Part shown: piece by piece, positions 1-9,030 of the stretch
Numbering within the stretch: the stretch's first letter is position 1
Layout: each line of letters begins with the position of its first letter
Source of the DNA: Rhizobiales bacterium UBA1912
GTDB taxonomy: Bacteria; Pseudomonadota; Alphaproteobacteria; Rhizobiales; Devosiaceae
DNA length: 64,000 nucleotides
Direction: 5' to 3'
NCBI GenBank assembly: GCA_002337455.1
Contig: DDGC01000011.1
Span: forward strand, 1 to 64,000
Made by a program: the position numbers and the translations under genes
Notes under the pieces: model-generated
Databases searched by the model: none
What the model was told of the DNA's origin: nothing
Seen by the model: only the letters and a program-made list of their open reading frames with translations

Positions 1-102
1 CGAATCCCTTCCTCTCCGCCATTCCCCCTGAGACGTCCAAAAAACTTCCCGATCAATGACTTATGCCCTTGCCTGATGAAAGCCGAGGCGGTCGCGGTGT
101 GC

Positions 103-981
103 TCACATCGCGCTTGCCAGCCATTTCCTGAACCGGCTCACATGCGCCTTGTTCTGCTTGTCCGGAGCGGTCTGCAGATAATAGCTTCCGGTTGTTACGT
201 TGGTTCTCAAAATTTCAGTGAGCCGGCCGGCGGCAACGTCGTCGGCTACACTCAACTGAGTTGCCAGGGCGATGCCCTGATGAGAGAGCGCCGCGTCGAG
301 CCCAAGGCTCGCATTCCAAAGGCTCGGCCCAGCGAGCGCAGGAACGGTCTCTAGACCGGCCGCCCCGAGCCAGGACGTCCACTGGCGGTGGTCGTTCTCG
401 TGGATCAGGGCCTGGCGCGAGAGGGCCGCCAAATCCGCCGGAACGCCCTTGTCACGCAGCCATCGGGGGCTGGCCACGGGGAACATTCTCGGTGTCACCA
501 GCACTTCGGCGCCTGCGGGAATTTCGTTGGCAGCGGCAAATCCAATAAAGACATCGGCTTCGCTTCCATGGAAATCCGGCGCCGAATCTGACGCCCTGAG
601 AACGATTTCGACATCCGGCAACAACGCTTGAATGTCGCCAAGCCGAGGGCTCAACCAGCGCGCGGCAAGCCCCGGCATGGCCCATATGCGCAGACGACCC
701 TGCGCCGTGCGCGGCATAAGGCTTGCGATGGCGCCCTCGAGTTGCGCGAGCGCTGCATCGGTGGCGGCAAACAAAAATTGCCCCTCGCCAGTCAGCCGCG
801 CCCCTGTCGTATGGCGGTCGAACAGCTTCGATCCCAGATAGGCTTCGAGATTTCGCACATGCCTGCTGACCACAGTGTGGGTCAGCCCCAGCGCCTCTGC
901 ACCCTTGCGGATGCTCCCGGTCTCTGCGACCGCGTGAAAGGCCCGGAGCAGGTGTAGCGGCGGTAGCGTCGGGACAGTCAA
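103..981 (-). CDS. LysR-family transcriptional regulator
   Basis: A DNA-binding regulator of about 292 residues. The N-terminal winged helix-turn-helix (an A-F-H-A-V-A-E-T-G-S-I segment, then the recognition helix ending V-V-S-R-H-V-R-N-L-E) is typical of LysR proteins, and the rest is the periplasmic-binding-protein-like effector domain. The reading frame is open further upstream to 1056. I chose a TTG start at 981 because a GGAG lies about 7 nt before it and the extra upstream residues look unlike the family. It is divergent from gabT across about 125 bp, the usual arrangement for a LysR activator of the neighbouring operon. Control of the GABA/polyamine genes is inferred. Confidence 0.85.
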   Translation of the reverse strand: MTVPTLPPLHLLRAFHAVAETGSIRKGAEALGLTHTVVSRHVRNLEAYLGSKLFDRHTTGARLTGEGQFLFAATDAALAQLEGAIASLMPRTAQGRLRIWAMPGLAARWLSPRLGDIQALLPDVEIVLRASDSAPDFHGSEADVFIGFAAANEIPAGAEVLVTPRMFPVASPRWLRDKGVPADLAALSRQALIHENDHRQWTSWLGAAGLETVPALAGPSLWNASLGLDAALSHQGIALATQLSVADDVAAGRLTEILRTNVTTGSYYLQTAPDKQNKAHVSRFRKWLASAM

Positions 982-1105
982 GTAAGGTCTCCAGAGCGAT
1001 TTTGTGGAAACTCTAGAGCACCACCAGAGCAAACACAATGTCGCCTCCCATGCCATCTCCAGCGTGTTAGCACGGGCCCCGAACGCTTATATGCAAGGAC
1101 CCATC

Positions 1106-2380
1106 GTGACAAACAATGAGCTCATTTCCCGCCGCGATGCAGCGGTGGCACGCGGTTTGGCTAGTGCCTATCCCGTATTTGTCGCGCGCGCTGAGAACGC
1201 GCGCATCTGGGACATAGAAGGCAAGGCGTTCATCGATTTCGCCGGCGGCATTGCCGTGCTCAATACCGGCCATCGGCATCCAAAGGTACTGGCTGCCGCC
1301 AGGGCCCAACTCGATGCCTACACCCATACCGCATTCCAGATATTGCCCTACGAGCCCTATGTCACGCTTGCCGAGCGTCTGAATGCTTTGGCGCCGATCG
1401 ATGGTCCGGCCAAATCTGTTCTGTTTTCCACCGGAGCCGAAGCTGTCGAGAACGCGATAAAGATTGCGCGGGCAGCGACGGGCCGGGCAGGGGTCATCGC
1501 CTTTACCGGCGGATTCCATGGCCGCACGCATCTGGCTATGAGCCTCACCGGCAAAGTATCGCCCTACAGGGACCGGCTCGGACTTGGGCCTGCTGGTATT
1601 TTCCACGTGCCGTTCCCCTGTGAGCCCGATGGGGTCAGCGTTGACGATAGTCTCAATGCACTTGCGAGATTGTTCCGGGCCGATATCGCGCCCGCCGACG
1701 TCGCCGCTATCATCATCGAGCCCGTGCAGGGCGAGGGCGGATTTCATTCAGCGCCTGAAGCCTTGTTGACGGCCCTGCGTGAGCTTGCCGACACCCACGG
1801 CATCGTATTGATCGCAGACGAAATCCAGTCCGGGTTCGGCCGCACCGGAAAGATGTTTGCCATCGAGCACAGTTCGATAAAGCCCGATTTGATCACCGTT
1901 GCGAAATCGCTTGCCGGCGGCTTCCCTCTGTCGGGGGTCATCGGCCGCGCAAACCTTATGGACCAGGCATCGCCCGGAAGTCTGGGCGGCACTTACGCGG
2001 GCAACCCGGTTGCGTGCGCGGCGGCGCTTGCTGTGCTGGACGTCATCGAAGAGGAGGGCCTCCTTGAACGCGCCAACCTGATCGGCGCCCGCATTCGCGA
2101 GCGGCTGGAAGCGTTCGCGCGAAGCGAAGCCGGAGTGCGCATCGATGCCCTTCGCGGACCAGGCGCAATGATTGCCTTTGACATCGTCGATGCCGAAGGG
2201 CGCCCGGACGTGGCGGCTGCAAAAACGGTCGCCCAGAGTGCGCTCGATCTGGGCCTCGTCATCCTCACATGCGGCATTTTCGCGAACACGATCCGTATCC
2301 TCGTGCCGCTCACAGTGCCGGACGATCAACTGGAAGACGGCCTCTCCCGGCTCGGCACGGCATTGGGAAAGGAAAACTGA
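1106..2380 (+). CDS. gabT: 4-aminobutyrate aminotransferase
   Basis: A PLP-dependent class III aminotransferase of 424 residues that converts GABA and 2-oxoglutarate to succinate semialdehyde and glutamate in the cytoplasm. The N-terminus (T-N-N-E-L-I-S-R-R) and core (F-A-G-G-I-A-V-L-N-T-G-H) closely follow GabT. The PLP-contacting D-E-I-Q-S-G Asp is near residue 238 and the Schiff-base lysine (V-A-K-S-L-A-G-G) near 267. The frame is open upstream, but a GTG at 1106 has AAGGA 6 nt before it and gives the family N-terminus. gabD follows after one base, so the two are surely cotranscribed. Confidence 0.92.
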   Translation: MTNNELISRRDAAVARGLASAYPVFVARAENARIWDIEGKAFIDFAGGIAVLNTGHRHPKVLAAARAQLDAYTHTAFQILPYEPYVTLAERLNALAPIDGPAKSVLFSTGAEAVENAIKIARAATGRAGVIAFTGGFHGRTHLAMSLTGKVSPYRDRLGLGPAGIFHVPFPCEPDGVSVDDSLNALARLFRADIAPADVAAIIIEPVQGEGGFHSAPEALLTALRELADTHGIVLIADEIQSGFGRTGKMFAIEHSSIKPDLITVAKSLAGGFPLSGVIGRANLMDQASPGSLGGTYAGNPVACAAALAVLDVIEEEGLLERANLIGARIRERLEAFARSEAGVRIDALRGPGAMIAFDIVDAEGRPDVAAAKTVAQSALDLGLVILTCGIFANTIRILVPLTVPDDQLEDGLSRLGTALGKEN

Positions 2381-2381
2381 G

Positions 2382-3824
2382 ATGATCATAAAGGACTGGA
2401 TGGAAACCAGGTGTTTGGTGGACGGCAACTGGGTCGGGGACACTCGGACTCCAATCACCAACCCCGCCACCGGTGAGGTGATCGCCCATGTTCCCGTGCT
2501 CGGCGAAACCGAAGCCAGAGCGGCACTTGATGCTGCTGCTGCGGCGTTTGCCACATGGAAGCGCCAGCCGGTCAAGCTACGCTCCAAAGTGCTCAGGGCG
2601 TGGTTCGATCTGATCGTTGAGCACCGCGATGAACTCGCGGCCCTCTTGACCGCGGAGCAGGGCAAGCCGATCGCCGAAGCGCTCGGCGAGATCGACTATG
2701 CCGCCTCCTACATCGAATACTACGCTGAGGAGGCCAAGCGCATCTTGGGCGAAGTGTTGCCGCCACCTCGCGAGGGCACGCGCGCCATGGTGCTGCGCCA
2801 GCCAATCGGCGTGGTTGCGCTGATCACCCCCTGGAATTTCCCGGCCGCCATGATCACCCGCAAGGTCGCGCCCGCATTGGCCAGCGGTTGCACGGTGGTG
2901 CTCAAGCCCGCACCCGAAACACCCCTGACAGCTTTGGCGCTGGCAGTGCTCGCTCAGCGTGCAGGCGTCCCCGACGGGGTGCTTAATGTCGTGACGGGTG
3001 ATGCCAGGGCCATCGGGAAAGCGTTCGTCACCCATCCTGACGTTCGCCTCATCGGCTTCACCGGTTCGACACCGGTCGGCAAGTACCTAATGGGCCGCGC
3101 GGCGGAATCGATGAAGCGCGTGGCGCTCGAATTGGGTGGCAATGCACCCTTTATCGTCTTCGAAGATGCTGATCTCGACGCGGCGGTGGCGGGCGCCATG
3201 GCGTCGAAATTCCGCAACATGGGCCAGACCTGCGTGTGTGCGAACCGCATCTATGTCCACCAGAGCGTCAGCGACGATTTCACTGCCAGGCTCTCCAAGG
3301 CGGCCGAGGCGCTGAAGGTCGGGAACGGCACAGATGAGGGCGTCGCACAGGGGCCGCTGATCAATGCCGCCGCGCTGGAAAAGGTCGAAGCCCACATTGC
3401 CGATGCGCTGGACCATGGTGCGAAACTGGTCTCTGGGGGACGCCGCCATGCCCTTGGGGGTACCTTTTTTGAACCGACGGTGCTTAAGGGCGTCAACGCA
3501 CGAATGCGCGTGGCACGGGAGGAGACTTTCGGGCCGCTCGCGCCAGTCTTCTCCTTTGCCAATGAGGCTGAGGTGCTCGCGGCCGCCAACGCAAGCGAGA
3601 CGGGGTTGGCAGCATACGTCTTTACAAAGGACATGGCGCGCACGTACCGCATGCTTGAAAATCTTGAATACGGTATGGTTGGCATCAACACCGGCATATT
3701 GTCCTCGGAGATGGCGCCATTCGGCGGCGTTAAGCAAAGCGGCAACGCGCGCGAGGGATCGCACCATGGGATCACCGAGTTCACCGAACTCAAATATGGC
3801 CTGATCGGAGGGCTGGACAGTTGA
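2382..3824 (+). CDS. gabD: NAD(P)+-dependent succinate-semialdehyde dehydrogenase
   Basis: An aldehyde dehydrogenase of 480 residues, almost the length of E. coli GabD. It oxidises succinate semialdehyde to succinate, feeding the TCA cycle. Visible motifs are P-W-N-F-P near residue 150, the F-T-G-S-T coenzyme segment near 226, catalytic Glu250 in L-E-L-G-G and catalytic Cys284 in G-Q-T-C-V-C-A-N-R. The second cysteine two residues on is common in bacterial SSADHs. The ATG at 2382 follows a GGAAAGGA run. Another ATG at 2400 has AAGGA before it and cannot be excluded. It lies between gabT and the PuuD-type amidase. Confidence 0.92.
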   Translation: MIIKDWMETRCLVDGNWVGDTRTPITNPATGEVIAHVPVLGETEARAALDAAAAAFATWKRQPVKLRSKVLRAWFDLIVEHRDELAALLTAEQGKPIAEALGEIDYAASYIEYYAEEAKRILGEVLPPPREGTRAMVLRQPIGVVALITPWNFPAAMITRKVAPALASGCTVVLKPAPETPLTALALAVLAQRAGVPDGVLNVVTGDARAIGKAFVTHPDVRLIGFTGSTPVGKYLMGRAAESMKRVALELGGNAPFIVFEDADLDAAVAGAMASKFRNMGQTCVCANRIYVHQSVSDDFTARLSKAAEALKVGNGTDEGVAQGPLINAAALEKVEAHIADALDHGAKLVSGGRRHALGGTFFEPTVLKGVNARMRVAREETFGPLAPVFSFANEAEVLAAANASETGLAAYVFTKDMARTYRMLENLEYGMVGINTGILSSEMAPFGGVKQSGNAREGSHHGITEFTELKYGLIGGLDS

Positions 3825-4564
3825 CCTCAAAACCCCTCATCGCAGTAATTTCCTGTGTCCGGGACGTGGAAGGCGAGGCCGCCAGCATCGTCAAGAAACG
3901 CTATATCGAGGCTGTCGCGACGCACGCCGACGGCGTCCCGATCATCGTCCCGGCCTGGAGCGATGTCCCGGCTGTCCATGCCATTGTCGAGCGGGTCGAT
4001 GCGATTCTGCTGACGGGATCGAATTCCAACATCGAGCCGCAACGCTATGGAGAGACGATCCAGGGCACGCCCCCCTTCGATACGGCCCGGGACGGGCTCG
4101 CCCAGGACATGATCCGAACAGCCATTGCAATAGGCAAACCTGTTTTTGGCGTTTGCCGCGGCCTGCAGGAAATCAACGTCGCTTTTGGGGGGACTCTAAC
4201 GGACGAGCGCGCGGGACCTGTGCCGGCCCTTTCCCACCATGCGCCTGAGGGCGCCGACCTCGAGGCGATGTTTGGGCACACTCATGCCGCACAGATCGCC
4301 CCCGGCGGGCTGTTGTCCACGATAATGGGGGACGGCAAGGTGACAATAAACAGCGTGCATTTCCAGCGGGTCGCCCGCCTCGGCGAGGGACTTCAAATCG
4401 AGGCGCGGGCCCCAGACGGTGTCGTTGAAGCGCTTTCAGCTGTCGATACGATCGCCCCGGTCCTTTCTGTCCAATGGCATCCGGAATGGCGTCCTGCCGA
4501 GCGGGACCACGATCTGGCTTTCTGGCGCTATTTGGGTCAGGCCGCTCGTGCGGCCATGCGCTAA
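3821..4564 (+). CDS. puuD: Gamma-glutamyl-gamma-aminobutyrate hydrolase (PuuD-like class I amidotransferase)
   Basis: A glutamine-amidotransferase-fold hydrolase of 247 residues. In E. coli, PuuD splits gamma-glutamyl-GABA into glutamate and GABA. The nucleophile is Cys112 in V-C-R-G-L-Q-E, and the rest of the triad is His220 and Glu222 in Q-W-H-P-E. The start is TTG, overlapping the gabD stop by 4 nt (TTGA), with GGAGGG 8 nt upstream; this implies translational coupling. Its product GABA is the substrate of gabT two genes upstream. No PuuA ligase or PuuB oxidase lies in the window, so the glutamylated-putrescine route would need genes elsewhere. Confidence 0.85.
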   Translation: MTSKPLIAVISCVRDVEGEAASIVKKRYIEAVATHADGVPIIVPAWSDVPAVHAIVERVDAILLTGSNSNIEPQRYGETIQGTPPFDTARDGLAQDMIRTAIAIGKPVFGVCRGLQEINVAFGGTLTDERAGPVPALSHHAPEGADLEAMFGHTHAAQIAPGGLLSTIMGDGKVTINSVHFQRVARLGEGLQIEARAPDGVVEALSAVDTIAPVLSVQWHPEWRPAERDHDLAFWRYLGQAARAAMR

Positions 4565-4662
4565 TCTGATAAAAAATCCTTATCGGATCAATCGCACATT
4601 AAGATTGGACACATCGGCGCCAATGCCCTGTGATGCTGGAGTATCGTATTGCTGGAGGCACA

Positions 4663-5136
4663 ATGACAGACCGGAAGCTCTATCTGAAATTCGTCGAATC
4701 CGACGTCAAAGGGATCATTTCCCTTTATTGGGATAACGCACCTGAAACGTGCAAGGCGATCTGGGGTGCCCTTGAAAAACCCATTCAGGTTCCGGCCAGC
4801 CATGCTATTTTCTCGGGTCCCGAGATCATGATGGGCCTGCCTGAAAGCGCGCGCAATTTCGATCCGAAAAGCCTGCCGCCGGAAAATCAGACCGTTCTGC
4901 CCGAGCCGGGCGATATGCTGTGGTTCTATCAGCCCAAGAATTTCTTCAAAATCGACCCTGACGAGTTCTGGGAAGTTGGAATGTTCTATGGCGTCGGTGG
5001 TCGTACCTTCGGTCCTACGGGATGGATCCCCTGCACCTATTTCGCCAGGATGACTGAAGGGCTCGACGCCATCGCCGAGCAGTGCAGGCTAATCCGCAAG
5101 GAAGGCATCAAGACTGTCGAATTCGGTCGGCTTTGA
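4663..5136 (+). CDS. DUF3830 family protein
   Basis: A small cytoplasmic protein of 157 residues without signal peptide or membrane segment. The sequence (G-I-I-S-L-Y-W-D-N-A-P-E-T-C near the start, then the P-G-D-M-L-W-F-Y segment and a G-G-R-T-F-G-P-T-G-W stretch) matches my memory of DUF3830, a small cyclophilin-like-fold family of unknown function often found beside amino-acid or polyamine transport genes. The start at 4663 has GGAGG 5 nt upstream. It sits between the PuuD-type hydrolase and the ABC binding protein in one plus-strand run, so a link to the imported compound is likely. Its biochemical function is unknown. Confidence 0.75.
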   Translation: MTDRKLYLKFVESDVKGIISLYWDNAPETCKAIWGALEKPIQVPASHAIFSGPEIMMGLPESARNFDPKSLPPENQTVLPEPGDMLWFYQPKNFFKIDPDEFWEVGMFYGVGGRTFGPTGWIPCTYFARMTEGLDAIAEQCRLIRKEGIKTVEFGRL

Positions 5137-5211
5137 GCCTTCGAATTGCGCGGCCACAAGAGGGATGGTCGCGCATTCCAAAAGTTAAGAACCAAAGAGA
5201 GGATACCAGTC

Positions 5212-6246
5212 ATGAAAATCTATGCTTCAATCGCCGTTTCCGGCGTTGCCGCGCTGATGGCTACGACCGCGTTCGCCCAGGGCGGAACCATCACCATCAA
5301 TTCCTTTGGCGGCGCTTATGAAGAAGCGCACCGCCAATGCGTTATCGACCCCTTCGAAGCCGAAACCGGCGCCACGGTGCAGATCGTAACTGCCTATTCG
5401 GCCGATGCGTTCGCACAACTGCGGGCTCAGGCTCAGGCGCCCCAGTTCGACGTCATCCACTTCTCGGGTGGACAGGAAATTGTGGGCGCCCAGGAAGGTT
5501 TGCTCGACCCCATCGATCCGGCCAGCCTGTCCAATGCTGCCGACCTTTATGATTTCGCCAAGACCAATCTCGAAGCGGGCGAAGGTCCGGCCTATTCGAT
5601 CGCTGCTATCGGCATGATCTACAACACGGAAAACGCGCCGGAAGCGCCCACTTCGTGGACCGATATTTTCGATGAAGCCTACGCCGATCACATCGTTCTG
5701 ACCGATATATCCAATGGCTATGGCATGCTGGGCTTTCTGATGCTCAATCAGGTTCAGGGCGGAAGCCTTGACGATATCCAGCCAGGCCTCGACGCGGTCA
5801 GCGGGTTGCTGGACAACGGCGCGATCATCGTTTCGACATCGCCCGAGATTCAGCAGGAGTTTGCTCAGAACGACGCCTGGGTTGCTCCCTATGCGTCTGA
5901 TTACGCCTTTACGCTGCGTAATGCGGGTCTGCCCACGGCGTTCGTGCAGGGCGAAGAGGGTACGCCGGCCAGCTTCATCACTGCAAATCTTGTCGCTGGC
6001 CGCGACAATGATGAACTTGCCCTCAAGTTCATCGACATGCAGATTTCAGCCGAAGCTCAGGCTTGTTTTGCCGATGCCCTGCGCTATACCCCGACCAATT
6101 CCATGGTCGAGTTGAGCGATGAAGTTGCGGCGGACGTGGTTTATGGCCCCGACGCGGTGGCCGGTCTGCTGCGCTTTGACCCAACTGTGATCGAGGCCAA
6201 CCGTGCCGAATGGGTTGACGCCTGGAACCGCACCATCGCGCAGTAA
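5212..6246 (+). CDS. Polyamine-type ABC transporter substrate-binding protein
   Basis: A periplasmic solute-binding protein of 344 residues in the PotD/PotF family. A clear signal peptide (M-K-I-Y-A-S-I-A then a hydrophobic core ending A-F-A-Q) is followed by the T-I-N-S-F-G-G-A-Y-E-E-A segment typical of spermidine/putrescine-binding proteins. The start at 5212 follows AGAGAGGA. It heads a binding protein, permease, permease, ATPase set. With gabT, gabD and patD around it, putrescine or a related amine is the likely ligand; this is inferred from context. Confidence 0.87.
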   Translation: MKIYASIAVSGVAALMATTAFAQGGTITINSFGGAYEEAHRQCVIDPFEAETGATVQIVTAYSADAFAQLRAQAQAPQFDVIHFSGGQEIVGAQEGLLDPIDPASLSNAADLYDFAKTNLEAGEGPAYSIAAIGMIYNTENAPEAPTSWTDIFDEAYADHIVLTDISNGYGMLGFLMLNQVQGGSLDDIQPGLDAVSGLLDNGAIIVSTSPEIQQEFAQNDAWVAPYASDYAFTLRNAGLPTAFVQGEEGTPASFITANLVAGRDNDELALKFIDMQISAEAQACFADALRYTPTNSMVELSDEVAADVVYGPDAVAGLLRFDPTVIEANRAEWVDAWNRTIAQ

Positions 6247-6317
6247 GCGTCGAGATTTTACTCTGCCATGCGCGGACAATTTTCGCGCATGGCGCCCCTG
6301 TTTTCCGAGGCAAATCA

Positions 6318-7142
6318 ATGGGCGATCGTACCGAGAATTCGCTGTTGCTGCTGCCAGGCGTACTGCTTCTGGCGCTGGCCTTCTTTGTCCCAATAGCGCA
6401 GATGCTCGTTTTGTCCGTTTCGGGCGAACAAGGGCCGACCCTTGAGCATTTCACGCGATTTCTGGGCGATAGCTATTATCTCGGCGTGCTTTGGCGCACC
6501 GTGCGACTTTCGCTCCTGATCACGGTGATCTGCGCCGCCATCGGCTTTCCACTGGCCTATATCATGGCGCGTGTGGGACCGCGCCTGAGGCTTTGGCTTA
6601 TCGTATTGGTCATCCTGCCGCTCATGACCAGCGTCGTCGTGCGCACCTTCGGCTGGATGGTGCTGCTCGGACGCTCGGGCCTGATCTCGGAAACCCTTCA
6701 GAACCTCGGCCTGGTAGGACGGAACTTTTCGCTCATGCAGACCGAGACCGCCATTGTCATCGGCATGGTGCAGGTGCTTTTGCCGTTCATGACCCTATCG
6801 ATCCTCGGGGTCGTCACTCGCATCGACACACGTTTGGAAGAAGCCGCCCGCACCATGGGATGCTCGTTTCTGCAATCGCTCAGAACGGTGGTGCTGCCTC
6901 TGGCCCTGCCGGGCATAGTGGCTGGCTCGCTTCTGGTCTTCACCCTCTCCGCATCGTCCTTCGTTACGCCGAATCTGCTGGGAGGATCGCGTATTCAGGT
7001 TCTGGCGGCATCGATCTACCGTTCGGTGACCCAGACGCTGGACTGGCCCTTTGCGGCCGCGCAGGCGGTCATCCTGTTCTTGGGTATTCTGATCATTCTC
7101 GTGCCCTATGCACGCTTGGGAGGGGGGCGCACGAATGGTTAA
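6318..7142 (+). CDS. Polyamine-type ABC transporter permease (PotB/PotH-like)
   Basis: An integral inner-membrane protein of 274 residues with about six hydrophobic segments, the first at residues 9-30. It carries the binding-protein-dependent permease EAA-loop region (L-E-E-A-A-R-T-M-G near residue 174), which contacts the ATPase. It forms the pore with the next gene, whose start lies inside its last codons. Family assignment rests on this loop, the length and the neighbours. Confidence 0.87.
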   Translation: MGDRTENSLLLLPGVLLLALAFFVPIAQMLVLSVSGEQGPTLEHFTRFLGDSYYLGVLWRTVRLSLLITVICAAIGFPLAYIMARVGPRLRLWLIVLVILPLMTSVVVRTFGWMVLLGRSGLISETLQNLGLVGRNFSLMQTETAIVIGMVQVLLPFMTLSILGVVTRIDTRLEEAARTMGCSFLQSLRTVVLPLALPGIVAGSLLVFTLSASSFVTPNLLGGSRIQVLAASIYRSVTQTLDWPFAAAQAVILFLGILIILVPYARLGGGRTNG

Positions 7143-7938
7143 GTCCATTTCCACCCCATTGCGGGTTGCGACGACAATTTTCGTTGTCCTTACCGCGCTG
7201 TTTCTGCTCGCGCCGCTGGTCGTGGTCGTCGGCGTGTCGGTCTCGGAAAGCCAGTTTATCGCCTTTCCGCCTTCCGGGTTCTCGCTCCGCTGGTATGAAA
7301 ATGTGCTCGCATCCGATGCCTATCTGGGTGCGGCATGGCTGAGCCTGCAAGTGGCCCTGCTGGTGACGCTTAGCGCGACTTTCATCGGTGGCGCAGCCGC
7401 TATCGCCATCCATCGGCGGGCGCTGCCCTTCTCTGGCGGCCTGGCGACGTTTTTCCTGTCGCCGCTTGTCCTTCCCACAATTATTTACGCCATTGGCATG
7501 CTCATGCTCTGGAGCGCGCTGTTTGGCCCGGTATCGCTGGTCACGCTCTGGATCAGCCACACGGTAATCACAATTCCCTATGTGGTGCGGACCACTCTGG
7601 CGGTCCTTTCTGAATCCGACCCCTTCCTCGAAGAGGCGGCCCAGACCATGGGCGCCAACCGGCTACAGCGGCTCTGGCTGGTCGTCGTGCCTCAATGCCG
7701 TCCGGGTCTGATCGCCGGGGCATTCTTTGCCTTCAACATTTCTTTCGACGAGGCGGTGCTGGCACTTTTCCTGCGCACGCCGGGGCTCACGACGCTCCCG
7801 GTCCAGATCTATGGCCAGCTAGAATTCAGCCCGGACCCGTCGGTAGCCGCCGTTTCCACCATTATGATCGGCATCACCATCGCGCTGATCCTCATCATCG
7901 ACCGCATGCTCGGCGTGCAGAAATTCGCGAGTTCCTGA
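7135..7938 (+). CDS. Polyamine-type ABC transporter permease (PotC/PotI-like)
   Basis: The second permease subunit, 267 residues. It has an N-terminal hydrophobic segment (residues 10-35), further membrane spans and the EAA-loop L-E-E-A-A-Q-T-M-G. The chosen ATG has a GGAGGGGGG run a few bases upstream and overlaps the previous gene by 8 nt (ATGGTTAA), implying coupled translation. An ATG at 7108 is in frame but lies inside the upstream gene and has no better ribosome site. Confidence 0.87.
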   Translation: MVKSISTPLRVATTIFVVLTALFLLAPLVVVVGVSVSESQFIAFPPSGFSLRWYENVLASDAYLGAAWLSLQVALLVTLSATFIGGAAAIAIHRRALPFSGGLATFFLSPLVLPTIIYAIGMLMLWSALFGPVSLVTLWISHTVITIPYVVRTTLAVLSESDPFLEEAAQTMGANRLQRLWLVVVPQCRPGLIAGAFFAFNISFDEAVLALFLRTPGLTTLPVQIYGQLEFSPDPSVAAVSTIMIGITIALILIIDRMLGVQKFASS

Positions 7939-7944
7939 TTTGCC

Positions 7945-8988
7945 ATGGCTGATGTCCGTCTGACTTCGATCAAAAAATCCTTCGGTCCCATACAAGTGCT
8001 GCACGGCATTTCCCTCGATATTGCGTCCGGCGAATTCATAAGCCTGCTCGGGGCTTCGGGGTGTGGAAAGACTACGCTGTTGCGCATCGTCGCCGGGCTC
8101 GAAGGCGTCACGAGCGGCGGTGTGGAAATTGACGGTAACGACGTAACGCAATTGCCGCCCGAAAAGCGCGACATCGCCATGATGTTTCAGTCCTATGCGC
8201 TACTGCCACACCTCTCGGTTTTCGAGAACGTGCGGTTTCCTCTCAGAATGCGCGGCCTCGGCAGCCGGGACGAACAGCAGGACAAGGTGCGAGGGGCTCT
8301 CGATACAGTCCAGCTCGGCCACCTTGCCGACCGCAAGCCGAGCCAGCTTTCGGGCGGACAGCAGCAGCGCGTGGCGTTGGCGCGCGCAATTGTGACCCGG
8401 CCATTGGTCCTGCTGCTCGACGAACCGCTATCCAATCTCGATGCCCGCCTGCGCGAAGACATGCAGGTCGAGCTTATCGAAATCCACAAGCGCCTGGGAT
8501 TGACGACGATCTTTGTGACCCACGACCAGGAAGAAGCGCTAAGCCTTTCCGACAGGATCGTGCTCCTCAACAAGGGCAAGATCGAGCAGGAAGGGGCGCC
8601 GGCCGACATCTACTCCCAGCCGCGCACCGGCTTTGCTTCGAACTTCCTGGGAGCCGCCAATCTGCTGCCTGCGACGGTCTCGGGCCGGAATGCACAACTG
8701 GCCGACGGCCAGACGCTAACGCTCGATTCCGGGGCCGACGGGGAGCGTCTTCTTGCCATGCGCCAGGAAGATCTGGTGATCTGCCCCTCCGCAGAAGGGC
8801 ATATCACTGCCACGGTCGGAACGCGCATCTTTCTGGGCGCGCGAAACCGCTACGTCCTTCGCCTCGCCGATAGTGAATTGCGCGTTCTGGCTGGCACGGA
8901 CCCCGTCTACGAGCGCGGCGACAAGGTCGGTCTCAAGATCGACCCGGCTCGCATCAGAGTGCTCGACGAAAGCCCGTCCGACATCTGA
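7945..8988 (+). CDS. Polyamine-type ABC transporter ATP-binding protein (PotA/PotG-like)
   Basis: The ATPase that drives the importer, 347 residues. The Walker A motif G-A-S-G-C-G-K-T-T is near residue 36, the signature L-S-G-G-Q-Q-Q-R near 134 and Walker B L-L-L-L-D-E-P near 154. The H-loop follows in V-T-H-D-Q-E-E-A. The C-terminal 110 residues form the TOBE/OB-type domain found in PotA, MalK and UgpC. It starts 6 nt after the second permease. The substrate is inferred from neighbouring GABA genes. Confidence 0.9.
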   Translation: MADVRLTSIKKSFGPIQVLHGISLDIASGEFISLLGASGCGKTTLLRIVAGLEGVTSGGVEIDGNDVTQLPPEKRDIAMMFQSYALLPHLSVFENVRFPLRMRGLGSRDEQQDKVRGALDTVQLGHLADRKPSQLSGGQQQRVALARAIVTRPLVLLLDEPLSNLDARLREDMQVELIEIHKRLGLTTIFVTHDQEEALSLSDRIVLLNKGKIEQEGAPADIYSQPRTGFASNFLGAANLLPATVSGRNAQLADGQTLTLDSGADGERLLAMRQEDLVICPSAEGHITATVGTRIFLGARNRYVLRLADSELRVLAGTDPVYERGDKVGLKIDPARIRVLDESPSDI

Positions 8989-9030
8989 TCTGACGCACGG
9001 GGCAGCGCGCCAATTATGGAGAATTGCATC

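Noticed and set aside
4565..4662. Short GATAA/TTATC inverted repeat as a terminator between puuD-like and DUF3830 genes
   Set aside because: The stem is only about 5 bp and A/T-rich with no T-run after it; too weak to call.
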